Under the pieces are notes generated by a model. The model searched no databases. It saw nothing but the letters and a program-made list of their open reading frames with translations, and was not told the DNA's origin. A program made the position numbers and the translations under genes. Of a DNA stretch of 64,000 bases, positions 48,653 to 54,840 are shown in pieces. The DNA lies in the NCBI GenBank assembly GCA_014529385.2, contig CM043968.1, positions 25,285,513 to 25,349,512 of the forward strand. Direction: 5' to 3'. The stretch's first letter is position 1. Each line of letters opens with the position of its first letter. This DNA comes from Adiantum capillus-veneris (lineage: Eukaryota > Streptophyta > Polypodiopsida > Polypodiales > Pteridaceae).

Positions 48653-51602
48653 TACTTTTCTAAAAGCTCTGCTTTATTTACTCAAGAGAGAGCTTGTGAG
48701 AGACAGAGAGCTTTTGCTTTATTTTTGGCAAGGCTTTTGATTTTGAAGCTTTTGGGCTCTGCTTTTAGCATCCTTTGTAAACATATATAATAGTGGCTTG
48801 GGCTCTCACTTCTCAAAGCATCTCGACGCACAGTCTGAGAGTGAGTCCCGACCATTCACTTGTACTTTGAGTTGCAAATTAATACAAAAAGAAATACTGA
48901 AAGGGACGCCAGTCTTTGGAGCCAATATCTCTAGGCACGGAACTCCGCCGGCAAGCCAGTGTCGAATCAATTGTGAACTGTGAACTGTTTTGAAGTGAAT
49001 TCTTGTGGTGTCGCGGTTAATCTCGACTTGGAGTGTCCAAGTCTGTTACACCCAGTTGCTTTTGAAAGTTAAAAGCTTTTCAGTTATACTTCTTTTGGGC
49101 CTCTGATTTTGGGCATCCCTTGTATCTATAAAATAGTGGGCAGGGCCTCACTTCTCAGAGCATCTGGACGCAGAGTCTCAGAGTGAGCACCTACCCACTC
49201 TCTTGTACTTTGAACACAGATTAATACCAAAAGAAATACCGAAAGGGGCGCCAAGTCTTTGGGGCCAATATCTCTATGCATGGAACTATGCCGGGCCGTG
49301 TCAACTCAAGTGTGAATTGTGAACTGTTTTGAAGTGAATCTTTGCGGTGTCGCGGTAGAATCTTGACTTGGGGTGTCCAAGTTTGTTACACATGTGTATG
49401 AAAGTTTCTTCTACTACCAACAACAGCAAAAATAGGCTCTAGTGGAGCATCCCCTTTGGGATACAATCACGAACTAAAGAATGAATGTCCTAGGAGTACC
49501 AGGCTCCAGCTCATAGTTCTAGGGTCAATGTCAAAAGGTCATGCTTTGCTATGTGATCAATGTCTTCTTAAGTAAATTAGGCTTGCATCCTTTACTAATT
49601 TGAGTGCATGTGTGTACAACATGCACGTGTGTATGTGTGTGTCTATGTTTGTCTCCATCGCCGTGTGTATGCACGCGCGCAAAGAAGAAAGTGCAAGAGA
49701 GGCAAGAAAGTGAAGAAACCAACAAACTGTATTTGTGTGATCACGCGTGCAGACAGATGCATGTTTAGGCAGATTGGCAGGTGAATCCTTCTCTGTGACG
49801 ACATAAAGCAAGAACCTTACTGTGGTTGAAATTCATAGTCTCCCTCGGCTCCATAGCAGGTAGAGGTGGTGCCCTGGATTCTTCTGCATTGTAAAGGTTA
49901 ATTATCAAGAAAAACGCCAACAATTAATCACAATCAAAATTGTTAAACTGAGAACCAATTGCACCTCTCTGAGGTGAGGTGTCAGGGTGTGGAATGCTGT
50001 TGCCATCACATGAAATCGACGTTGCAGTTGAGATTCGAGAGCTTAGATCTGTTGAAAATGTTGAGTTAAGCCTTGAAAACGGCAACCCTGGATTGTCAAA
50101 ATTATAAAAAAGACTGCTCTCTCGAACACGTTCTGGCTGATTCTTCTCCAAAAATGCAACTACGTCGCATTGCAGATGCTCCTTGTAGTATTTCTTATCT
50201 CTCCTCAAGTGTCTGATTTCAATAAATGCCCCAATTTCAAAAAAAAAACTATAATCATGTCAGCTCCTCCATGATAAGCATAGGAAGTTAAAGTTCAGTA
50301 ATCTTTGGAAATACCTATCAAGAAGAACATGGGTAGCTTTCATCTTTATGGCCTCCTTCACCAAGACAGATTTCAATGGAGCCCCTGCCGTTATTGTTAT
50401 ATCCAAGTAGACCTAATGTAGAGGGAGCACATTGCATAGAAGTACTCAGTCCGTTATTCTTGAGATTGATGGATTGTATAGCGTAACATTCCTAGTCAAA
50501 GAAAGCGACTTACACCTCGGCTGTCACACAAATCTGCCAATACTCGTAATTTGTCCTCGAATTGAACCAACTTTTGGCTCATCTCTGCCTGCAAAGCAGC
50601 TTTATTTGTACCAACAAAATCTGATGCGTTTGCTTGAGACTTATAACCCACTGCAAATAACCACAAATACCAGGGAAAGGACACCTTAGCTTGCTACCAT
50701 CCTCGACTATCTTGACAGTAAAAGTTCTGTGTTTTTAAAACTGTCAAAATCAACTACATTCTCACTTGCAGAAGACGACATACTATTGGAAAATTGCCTG
50801 TACTTATCCTTGCCAGGTTTAATATATACAAAATCAAGTTATTTAAGCCATTCTATTTCAAGAGTTAGAATGAGGAACTAAAATCATACTTGGAGTACTG
50901 ATTCGGTGAAGGATGCCAAGCACAGTAACAGAATCACCCGGTCTGATAAGATTTTTTAGAGCCCAAAGTAGACAAGTTTCTGAAGGGTCCTTGGAGCCAT
51001 CCATTCCAATGAGGACCACGTAGTGCAGAATAGAGGAATCTCCGAGAACAGTGGGTCCATTGTGTTGGCTACCATACAAGTGGTTGGGAGATGAAGGATT
51101 TGAGGACGCTGGCATAGTATAGTGGTTTGGTGAGGCTGGATGGCTTCTTGTACCCAATTGCCATGATGGTGATGGGCTCACTCTTTTGGCCTACGAGAAG
51201 ATGCACATGGTCAATTATACAAAGTCCAACGTTTGAATCAATATATGACGGCTTATGCCGCTTTCCACGATGACAAATGTGCACAAAGAGATCTGTATTT
51301 TACTGGGCATGCTCAACGCGGTCTTCCATTGCTTGAAACAATTCCTGTCTCGGTTGTTCAATTCCCCACTTCTTCATTTTAGATGCACACGAATGTCAAG
51401 TGTTTTTTAGCATATGCTTAGAGCTCCATTCGTTGAAGTTGTCTAGCTAATCTAATATGCGGATAACATTACGTCACTAAAGATTATATTTTCTTTACTT
51501 CAAGCTGTATGCCAGTGCTTTGCTAGGTGTGTTAGATGAACGTTGTATCTGTGTTTTTTACAAGTAATTAAGAGAAGGCAATGAAAAAGACCAGCTCACC
51601 AT
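18251..51602 (-). CDS. USP-domain receptor-like kinase, 'inactive protein kinase SELMODRAFT_444075'-like, 12 exons
   Basis: Exons on the minus strand are 51600-51602 (ATG only), 50890-51190, 50514-50650, 50315-50412, 49965-50212, 49821-49883, 21029-22006, 19864-20024, 19718-19794, 19385-19532, 19157-19306 and 18251-18451. All junctions are GT-AG and phases agree, giving 2,565 nt or 854 aa. A USP-like fold starts near residue 56 ([10 protein letters not shown]) and runs to about 200. A Ser-rich linker and a CSIC motif (about 493) precede the kinase domain (about 515-790). The kinase has a Gly-rich loop AEGGFSFVY, Lys550 in VAVK, HRD at 646-648, DFG at 666-668 and APE at 692-694. The catalytic loop reads HRDMRPNN, with Arg for the usual Lys, which is why homologues are labelled inactive; activity is unproven. 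No signal peptide or membrane segment was seen, so it is probably cytoplasmic. Exact substrates are unknown. Confidence 0.92.
22510..23049 (+). repeat. E1 5' LTR
   Basis: A 540-bp LTR from TGTCAC to TTACA. The U3 holds TGACGTGGC at 22523-22531 and 22651-22659 and a G-box CACGTGGC at 22560-22567. A promoter-like CTATAAAATAG lies near 22785. The R/U5 block GAAATACCGAAAGGGG is shared with E2, E3 and S1. Confidence 0.92.
23200..24640 (+). pseudogene. E1 gag (broken)
   Basis: Gag starts in one frame ([20 protein letters not shown]) and continues after a frameshift near 23450. A Ser-rich acidic/basic linker (about 23590-23790) follows, then the capsid-like region with [20 protein letters not shown] and [10 protein letters not shown] stop and frameshift lie near 24141, then [13 protein letters not shown]. 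The zinc knuckle [14 protein letters not shown] (CX2CX4HX4C) is at about 24508-24549. Comparison with E2 supports the frame changes. Confidence 0.85.
24641..25000 (+). pseudogene. E1 retropepsin-like protease (inactive)
   Basis: The domain keeps the family layout (ALIFF, then active site, then CDVLLGVPW). The active-site triad reads N-G-G where E2 has D-R-G and E3 has D-P-G, so the catalytic Asp is lost. A stop follows CDVLLGVPW at 24975-24977. Confidence 0.8.
25030..26058 (+). pseudogene. E1 reverse transcriptase, 5' part up to the E3 insertion
   Basis: RT motifs occur in order: [70 protein letters not shown], the catalytic box FDDIIVFS, and IHFLGQVIS. Two stops (25621 TAG and 25648 TGA) break the frame. 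The gene is cut at 26058 by E3 and resumes at 34152. Confidence 0.9.
26059..26676 (+). repeat. E3 5' LTR
   Basis: A 618-bp LTR sharing GAAATACCGAAAGGGG and TTTGGGGCCAATA with E1 and E2 but with its own U3. The U3 includes TGACGTGGC and a telobox-like AAACCCTAA near 26130. Confidence 0.9.
26956..27772 (+). pseudogene. E3 gag (one frameshift)
   Basis: The N-terminal part (26956-27384) has a proline-rich stretch (about 27114-27160) and [19 protein letters not shown]. It shifts frame near 27340 into 27332-27772, which carries the capsid region with [18 protein letters not shown] and [11 protein letters not shown]. The order matches the E1 and E2 gag regions, with quite different sequence. Confidence 0.82.
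27836..28453 (+). CDS. E3 zinc knuckle plus retropepsin-like protease ORF
   Basis: A 205-codon open frame. It starts with [18 protein letters not shown] and a CX2CX4HX4C knuckle ([14 protein letters not shown]). The aspartic-protease domain follows, with FFDPGA as active site and [11 protein letters not shown] near the end. It then stops, with no reverse transcriptase downstream. It was probably translated as part of a gag-protease polyprotein upstream of the present frameshift. Confidence 0.75.
   Translation: MTPQQRDTLLQEGRCFGCFQTRHNYFGCPQRTDRPMEPTPASTVDRNLGPPSPAKRAKPAIGLVPDFYGIRLESTNELCRAYGKVNGLKALIFFDPGATKNFIHPQFLKQMDFDYDAEGGEIEAELATGQTQKVVLLIGALPVTIQDYQGKADFHIMKLGNCDVLLGMPWHDKIDATLLSSEPNHHRDAEGQANRPQSSVVQTKP
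28669..29021 (+). repeat. Five dispersed copies of a 45-bp motif in E3
   Basis: Each copy reads CTCATGGCCCGGACC...GGTTATTTGCGGGGGGAGT with variations. Starts are near 28671, 28736, 28788, 28919 and 28979. Each ends in a purine tract like the polypurine primer of the element. They occupy the place where pol would be. Confidence 0.82.
29355..30008 (+). repeat. S1: solo LTR, relative of E1/E2, inside E3
   Basis: TGTCACAAAGTGATG to GTTACA, 654 bp, with GAATG duplicated at 29350-29354 and 30009-30013. It shares the R block GAAATACCGGAAGGGG and the end AGTGTCCAAGTTTGTTACA with E1 and E2. Its U3 holds TGACGTGGC, a palindromic CCACGTGG and about six telobox-like AAACCCTAA motifs. A GA microsatellite is present near 29670. 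Confidence 0.92.
30103..30510 (+). repeat. E3 3' LTR, left part
   Basis: The 3' LTR of E3 up to the hAT insertion; it resumes at 33892-34146. It contains TGACGTGGC at 30116-30124, 30301-30309 and 30337-30345, each in a repeated context near GGCTGTACGGATTT. Confidence 0.9.
30511..30612. repeat. hAT left subterminal GGAACG array
   Basis: About eight GGAACG-like motifs within 100 bp of the left end, all in the same orientation. Similar short repeats are the usual transposase binding sites in hAT elements. Confidence 0.8.
31140..33293 (-). pseudogene. hAT transposase (BED-like finger, DUF659, hAT dimerisation), broken by a 19-bp duplication
   Basis: Exon 1 is 32781-33293 and exon 2 is 31140-32676 (stop TAG). 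The intron is GT-AG (GTATGT to CGAAATAG) and reads FVAA, then Arg across the junction, then SEYWKVM. Exon 1 has a zinc-binding pattern CKLC...H...C like a BED finger. Exon 2 has the DUF659-type block ([49 protein letters not shown]) and the C-terminal hAT dimerisation region ([16 protein letters not shown]). A perfect 19-bp tandem duplication at 32863-32881/32882-32900 shifts the frame and creates a stop. Counting it once gives 2,031 nt, exactly 677 codons. Apart from this the gene appears intact. Confidence 0.9.
33294..33700 (-). promoter_or_regulatory. Upstream region of the hAT transposase gene
   Basis: GA/CT-rich leader with repeated TTGAGAGTTGAGAGC and GAGAGAGAG stretches between the transposase ATG and the right subterminal array. 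It should hold the promoter and 5' UTR, but no core element can be placed. Confidence 0.5.
33708..33883. repeat. hAT right subterminal CGTTCC array
   Basis: About ten GTTCC-containing motifs, mostly CCGTTCC, the inverted counterpart of the left array. Confidence 0.8.
34147..36080 (+). pseudogene. E1 RNase H, integrase and chromodomain (broken)
   Basis: This continues E1 pol after the E3 insertion. RNase H is seen as [18 protein letters not shown] and [12 protein letters not shown]. The integrase HHCC finger is around 34840-34970 (H, H, then CLICQ), and core fragments are PWEGIAMDF and [20 protein letters not shown]. The C-terminal GPF module (YYGPFQI) and [12 protein letters not shown] follow. 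A chromodomain-like tail ([22 protein letters not shown]) ends at 36080. Stops include TAG at 34439 and 35191 and TGA at 34544 and 35275, where E2 has CAG or TGG. Confidence 0.88.
36081..36668 (+). other. E1 3' untranslated region and polypurine tract
   Basis: Non-coding sequence homologous to 47928-48407 in E2. It ends in TTTCAAGAGGGGGGTG, the primer tract for plus-strand synthesis, directly before the 3' LTR. Confidence 0.8.
36669..36876 (+). repeat. E1 3' LTR, left part
   Basis: The first 208 bp of the E1 3' LTR, ending in the CCCAG target of E2. The LTR resumes at 49051-49390. The two parts join to about 543 bp, like the 540-bp 5' LTR. Confidence 0.92.
36877..37510 (+). repeat. E2 5' LTR
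   Basis: A 634-bp LTR with TGACGTGGC near 36890 and 36966, a long (GA)n at about 37078-37112, and the shared block GAAATACCGAAAGGGG. The 3' LTR is 643 bp; the GA tract accounts for part of the difference. Confidence 0.92.
37560..39160 (+). pseudogene. E2 gag (frameshifted)
   Basis: Frames 37795-38187, 38188-38550 and 38639-39184 together give the gag order of E1: [15 protein letters not shown], the Ser-rich linker, [41 protein letters not shown] and the knuckle [15 protein letters not shown] short duplication ([13 protein letters not shown] near 38463-38500) is present. Confidence 0.85.
39161..39683 (+). pseudogene. E2 retropepsin-like protease
   Basis: An open stretch with ALIFFDRGA as active site (D-R-G instead of D-S/T-G) and [14 protein letters not shown]. 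The frame runs into the non-homologous segment at about 39684 and stops. Confidence 0.8.
39684..40645. other. Foreign 0.96-kb segment replacing the E2 RT catalytic region
   Basis: E1/E2 similarity stops near 39683 and resumes near 40646. E2 therefore lacks the stretch matching about 25150-25890 of E1, including the FDD box. The inserted DNA contains an antisense copy of the LTR R block (CCCCTTTCGGTATTTC at about 39870-39885, next to GGCCCCAAAAGTTTGCG). This suggests an antisense LTR fragment of a related family. No target duplication was found. A 75-codon minus-strand ORF (40607-40380) is unrecognised. Confidence 0.7.
40646..42784 (+). pseudogene. E2 RT C-terminus, RNase H, integrase and chromodomain (broken)
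   Basis: The order matches E1: [18 protein letters not shown], RNase H with [18 protein letters not shown], and an integrase finger around 41510-41640 (H..H..CLVCQ). Core motifs are PWESIAMDF, then [17 protein letters not shown] with the second catalytic Asp. The C-terminal module ([18 protein letters not shown]) and [12 protein letters not shown] lead to a chromodomain-like end ([23 protein letters not shown]). Frameshifts occur near 41330, 41640, 42015 and 42630. A chromodomain normally directs integration towards heterochromatin. Confidence 0.88.
42902..43241 (+). repeat. E5 5' LTR
   Basis: A 340-bp LTR, TGTTAGCCTTGCATATTC to CTCAATAACA, unrelated to the LTRs of E1-E3. Confidence 0.92.
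43357..47310 (+). pseudogene. E5 internal ORF: captured GTD-binding (DUF593, MyoB-like) gene, decayed
   Basis: Coding-like frames follow one another: 43357-44070, then 44070-44533, then after S2 45338-46033 in frame, then 46112-46417, 46452-46730, 46672-46887 and 46939-47310. Around the S2 insertion the peptide has [17 protein letters not shown] and then [18 protein letters not shown]. This matches the layout of the GTD-binding domain that binds plant myosin XI tails (ANEAM..I.RLQEEK, then a second helix with LL..LVK(R/D)). Other parts are acidic. They include Gln/Pro-rich FQVPELQ-type repeats (44220-44330), a Glu-Pro run (about 46200-46290) and a repeated QNSGMQ / QISRMQ stretch (47113-47180). 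No intron is evident. The function in E5 is unknown. Confidence 0.65.
44534..45337 (+). repeat. S2: solo LTR inside the E5 ORF
   Basis: TGTTAAGTATGG to TCCTAACA, 804 bp, flanked by CATAT at 44529-44533 and 45338-45342. It contains CCTATAAAAGGAGG (near 45006) as a promoter-like box and a (CT)n tract at about 45217-45250. Removing it and one CATAT restores the reading frame across the GTD-like domain. A diverged inverted relative lies at 12154-12831. Confidence 0.95.
47583..47922 (+). repeat. E5 3' LTR
   Basis: A 340-bp copy of the E5 LTR, followed by the CTAGT duplication and then E2 sequence. Confidence 0.92.
48408..49050 (+). repeat. E2 3' LTR
   Basis: A 643-bp LTR, TGTCACAAACTGG to CTGTTACA, with (GA)n at about 48608-48649. 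It is followed by the CCCAG duplication and the rest of the E1 3' LTR. Confidence 0.93.
49051..49390 (+). repeat. E1 3' LTR, right part
   Basis: Matches 22711-23049 of the 5' LTR and ends GTTACA before the CATGT duplication. Confidence 0.93.
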
Positions 51603-52140
51603 TCTGCTTTAACAAGAAACGGGGTTTTCTGCCACGAAAAAATGCTCCAGAAGTAGTTGAGATACAGCTCTAGAAGCCAAAAAATGATCCGAAACTGAAC
51701 GGATTTTCCCTAAAGTGGAAGATAAAGATGAAGAACCCCACCGTTCACCCACAGAAGCGAAATGAAGGGGAACATGAAGCATCCTGAAAGTTCTAGTTCT
51801 TTTCGATTTTACAGCTACCAGAACGCAGAGAAGGAAACTCTGTGTGTGCGTGGGTGCGCGCGCGCGCGCGAGTGTGCGTGTGAGAGAGCGAGGGAGAGAG
51901 AGATGCATGCAAAACTGAAGAGAAGAATAGAATGCACATGTAAAGGAGTAAGAAATACAGATGGAAGAATGTGATCGCGAAATGCTGTCGGACATTCTCT
52001 GCATATTCTACGGGCAACAGTGCCGCAACACGTACAATTCCGCCCAAGCCTGGGCCCTGGCCCTCTCTCCTTTCATACTCTCGAAGAGCCCCTCCAAATT
52101 TAAAACTTTCAGTGCTTTTGACCCCCATCATGTTCACATC
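51603..52140 (-). promoter_or_regulatory. 5' UTR (exon 1) and proximal promoter of the kinase gene
   Basis: Exon 1 ends exactly with the start codon (CAGA-ATG, then GTGAGC donor at 51599). Upstream on the minus strand is a pyrimidine/GT-rich leader with GC/GT and CT microsatellites (51845-51901). The transcription start is not visible. An upstream ORF of 131 codons (52004-51609) ends 6 nt before the main ATG; if the transcript begins far enough upstream it could limit translation. Confidence 0.55.
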
Positions 52141-52149
52141 ATGCAGACA

Positions 52150-52983
52150 TGATGTGTTGTTTTGAGTGGACCCTCGAATTGAGCTTGGGTCTCACCACCA
52201 TTTGCAATGGACTATGGGCACATTCGCTCAAGCAGGCATGACTCCCTAATCTCACTTTTACCCCCTCCTCGACTTCTTAATCTCACTTTCGCAGACAACC
52301 TAGTTGCATGGCTGAGTTGAATGCTGCCTACTGTCTCTCAACTCTGTCAAAAACAGCAAAGTTGAAAAAAGACTGGCATCATTGAGCGGAGGCACATTGG
52401 CCACAGAGGCTAGTGTCTTCATTTAGCGTCTGTTTACAGGCTGCCAAGGTTGTGTGTTGGGACATGTATCAATTCATCTACAACCTACCAAGGGAACACG
52501 GATTTTGTCTGAATGCATAACAATCCTATTGAGCTGAGGTACGACAAATTGAAGTTGGGGTAGAAAAGGTGGGGGTGAAACTACTCATACAATGTATGGT
52601 CAAAAGCCAAGCTTTGCCGTATGCATTCTAGCTACATGTTTTCATGTGTTCTACATATGTACTTATTCATTGCCCTACTATAGCCTTGTAGTCTATCTCT
52701 CCATATGAAGCTTTGGCATGGAAAGAAGCTTTCTTTAGGCCATTTGTGTATCTTTGGTTGTTTAGCCTTTGCTTTTGGGCCTTAGCAAAAATGCAAGAAA
52801 ATGAATGATAAGGCTGTGAAGTGTATTTCTTGTTGGCTATAAGGCAATAAGTTGTATCCCTCACAATCAAACCATTTCTTAATTAGCGAGGATGTAGATT
52901 TTGTGAGAGATGTTATGCATCCATTGCTATGGTATACCGAAGAGACAAATGGTCACTCCTAGGATATGTATGATACATTGTTG
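52150..52983. other. Region upstream of the kinase gene; no gene seen
   Basis: No ORF with a recognisable domain. Distal promoter sequence of the kinase gene may lie here, but no element can be placed with confidence. Confidence 0.45.
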
Positions 52984-53306
52984 CCTCCTTTTATTGGTGG
53001 TGTACAATCGCATGTAGAGCATTGTGAGGTAAATATAGAGCTATGCAGGTTTCAAATGATGTCAAGTCCAATGCATTATTGATGCACATGTACGAAAAAG
53101 AACTTGATGAGGAAACAGCTAAAAATGAGCAGGCTAGAAGTATCCCTCCTTTTATTGGTAGTGTACAATCGCATGTAGAGCATTATGTGGTAAATATAAA
53201 CCTATGCAGGTTTCAAATGATGTCAAGTCCAATGCATTATTGATGCACATGTACGAAAGTACTTGGTGAGGAAAGAGCTATAAATGAGCAGGCTAGAAGT
53301 ATGCCA
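52984..53306 (+). repeat. 161-bp tandem duplication
   Basis: CCTCCTTTTATTGGT...GAGCAGGCTAGAAGTAT is repeated directly with period 161 and a few substitutions. It lies at the 5' side of the Copia fossil. Confidence 0.85.
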
Positions 53307-53692
53307 AAATGGCTAGTGCATCCTTTAAGTGATACTATTTTGAGTCATACTCATTAAGATTCTCAACATGCCATGTGTGACGAGGAGGAACATACTTTGT
53401 TTGATAAGTTGTAATTTAAACTGAATACGATGCTATTATGAAGAATGGCACTTTGTTATTCATGTAAATTTGTAATTTGTCTCTAGGCCAAAAGGGTTTG
53501 GTACTATGGGCCTTTAATTGAAGCATAAGTCAAATGGAAACACTGATTTCTATAAGGTTAGGGGCAAAATGTTATGTTTACAAGTGGGCATTGATTTTGA
53601 TGAGACTTTTGCTCATACTTGTCCCATGACTATTATTCATAGAATTTGTACATTGGCAGCTCATAATGGTGGAAATGTACATCACTAGAAGA
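52984..53692 (+). pseudogene. Copia reverse transcriptase fossil, truncated by the CACTA element
   Basis: From about 53300 the translation gives ARSMPKWLVHPLSDT and then, after stops, KHKSNGNTDFYKVRGKML and VGIDFDETFAHTCPMT followed by LAAHNGGNVH. This is the N-terminal part of a Ty1/Copia RT (K.NADG..RYKARLVA, G.DYDETFAPV, LAA...W.VHQ.DV). It ends abruptly at the CACTA terminus at 53693. Confidence 0.82.
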
Positions 53693-53840
53693 AGTACTTC
53701 ACATTAACGGCACTCACAGTGCGACGCTCAAAAGTGAAAATCCACAGCGTCGCTCTATAAGCGTTGTTATAGGCTTCGCTATTTTCTTTGTTGCATAGCG
53801 ACGCCCATAGCAACGCTCATAGCGACGTCGATAAGGGTAA
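53693..53840. repeat. CACTA left terminus and subterminal repeats
   Basis: After CACTA come repeated GCGACGC/GCGTCGC and AGC(A/G)(A/T)CGCTC-like motifs in both orientations (TGCGACGCTC, AGCGTCGCTC, AAGCGTTG, TAGCGACGCC, AGCAACGCTC, TAGCGACGTC). This is the usual arrangement of transposase binding sites in CACTA elements. Confidence 0.82.
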
Positions 53841-53914
53841 AAAATAAACCGGGAACGTCAGAAACTCAGATCTCATATCTGAGTCTTCGATGCTCAAGCG
53901 AAAGAGGTAACCCG

Positions 53915-54039
53915 CGCTCTCCCTCTCTCTCTCTCTCTTTCTTCCCCACACACACACATACACACACACACACACACGAGGAGAGGAATGAGAGCTAGGT
54001 ATGCTTTTTCCCTCTCCTCTCTCTCATGTTCCCTTCCCC

Positions 54040-54097
<58 letters not shown>

Positions 54098-54117
54098 GCA
54101 CACATTGTGTCTTTGAA

Positions 54118-54158
<41 letters not shown>

Positions 54159-54218
54159 AAAAACTAAAGAGAGAGAGAGGGGGGGAGAAGACGAAAAGAG
54201 AGAGGTAAGGGAAGAAAA

Positions 54219-54262
<44 letters not shown>
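53915..54262. repeat. Microsatellite cluster (CT)n, (CA)n, (GA)n
   Basis: Several tracts in a row: CT near 53920, CA near 53950-53977, CT at about 54041-54082 followed by CA, and GA at about 54121-54155 and 54222-54260. The long ORFs through here are low-complexity artefacts. Confidence 0.9.
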
Positions 54263-54263
<1 letters not shown>

Positions 54264-54286
54264 AAAGTAGAGAAAATATGAAATGA

Positions 54287-54840
54287 ATGTTATATTAAGA
54301 TGTAGAGTTAAGTTAGATTTTAAATTATATTTAATTAAATTAGGTTAGATTAAGATATAAGATTAAGTTAAATTACATTTAACTTATATTTAAAATTTAT
54401 GATAAATTTAAAATTAGGTTAAGATTTAAATTAGATTTAAAATTAAGTTAGATTACATTGAGATTTATGTTTATGTTGAGTTTAAGATTATGTTAGATTT
54501 AGATTAACATTAGGTTAAGATTATGTTAGATTTAAAATTAGGACAAGATTTAAGATTAGCTAGCTAAGTTAGATTTAAGTTAGATTACATTTAGGTTTAA
54601 GATTTAAGATTGGATTAGATTTAGGTTTATGTTGAGTTTAAGATTAGATTAGCTTTAGATTTAAAATTAAGAAAATATTTAAAATTAACTAAATTTAAGT
54701 TAGATTACATTTAGATTTAGGTTAGATTTAAAATTATTAGATTAGATTTAGGTTTATTTTGAGTTTAAGATTACATTAGATCTAGATTTATGTTCGATTT
54801 AAGATTAGATTAGATTATATTAGATTTAGGTTAGATTTTA
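54287..54840. repeat. AT-rich minisatellite of TTAGATTTAAGATTA-like units
   Basis: About 550 bp built almost only from variants of TTAGATTTA, AAGATTA and GGTTAGATT. Unit length is irregular. No coding potential. Confidence 0.8.

Larger units (their letters stand above)
36877..49050 (+). mobile_element. E2: second Gypsy chromovirus, inside the E1 3' LTR
   Basis: TGTCACAAATTGG at 36877 to GTTACA at 49050, flanked by CCCAG at 36872-36876 and 49051-49055. The 5' LTR (36877-37510, end mutated to TTAGA) precedes a tRNA-Met primer site at 37512-37524. The purine tract AAGAGGGGGATA precedes the 3' LTR at 48408. Coding order and sequence are close to E1. It has lost the catalytic part of RT and carries E5 in its 3' non-coding region. 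Without E5 it is about 7.1 kb. Confidence 0.93.
22510..49390 (+). mobile_element. E1: Gypsy chromovirus in intron 6, host to all other intronic insertions
   Basis: The element begins TGTCACAAAATGG at 22510 and ends GTTACA at 49390. It is flanked by CATGT at 22505-22509 and 49391-49395. The 5' LTR (22510-23049) is followed by TGGTATCAGAGCA (23051-23063), an initiator-Met tRNA primer site. Without the nested elements it is about 6.6 kb and has the order gag, protease, RT, RNase H, integrase, chromodomain. It lies antisense to the kinase gene. It is dead, with many stops. E3 interrupts its pol gene and E2 its 3' LTR. Confidence 0.93.
22007..49820 (-). other. 27.8-kb intron 6 of the kinase gene
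   Basis: The donor (CACA then GTAAGG) is at 49820 and the acceptor (TTTATGCAG) ends at 22007. Joining the exons makes an Asn codon across the junction and keeps the frame. Removing the element bounded by CATGT duplications leaves an intron of about 930 bp. The other introns are 409, 239, 101, 102, 81, 1,004, 69, 185, 78 and 705 bp. Confidence 0.9.

Noticed and set aside
50858-51181. Kinase start at the Met within exon 2 (PASSNPSS...)
   Set aside because: The isolated ATG at 51602-51600 with a good GTGAGC donor joins exon 2 in frame and gives a longer, consistent N-terminus; the internal Met remains a fallback.
54001-54270. ORFs of 60-89 aa rich in Arg/Glu or Ser/Leu
   Set aside because: They are translations of (GA)n/(CT)n microsatellites, not genes.
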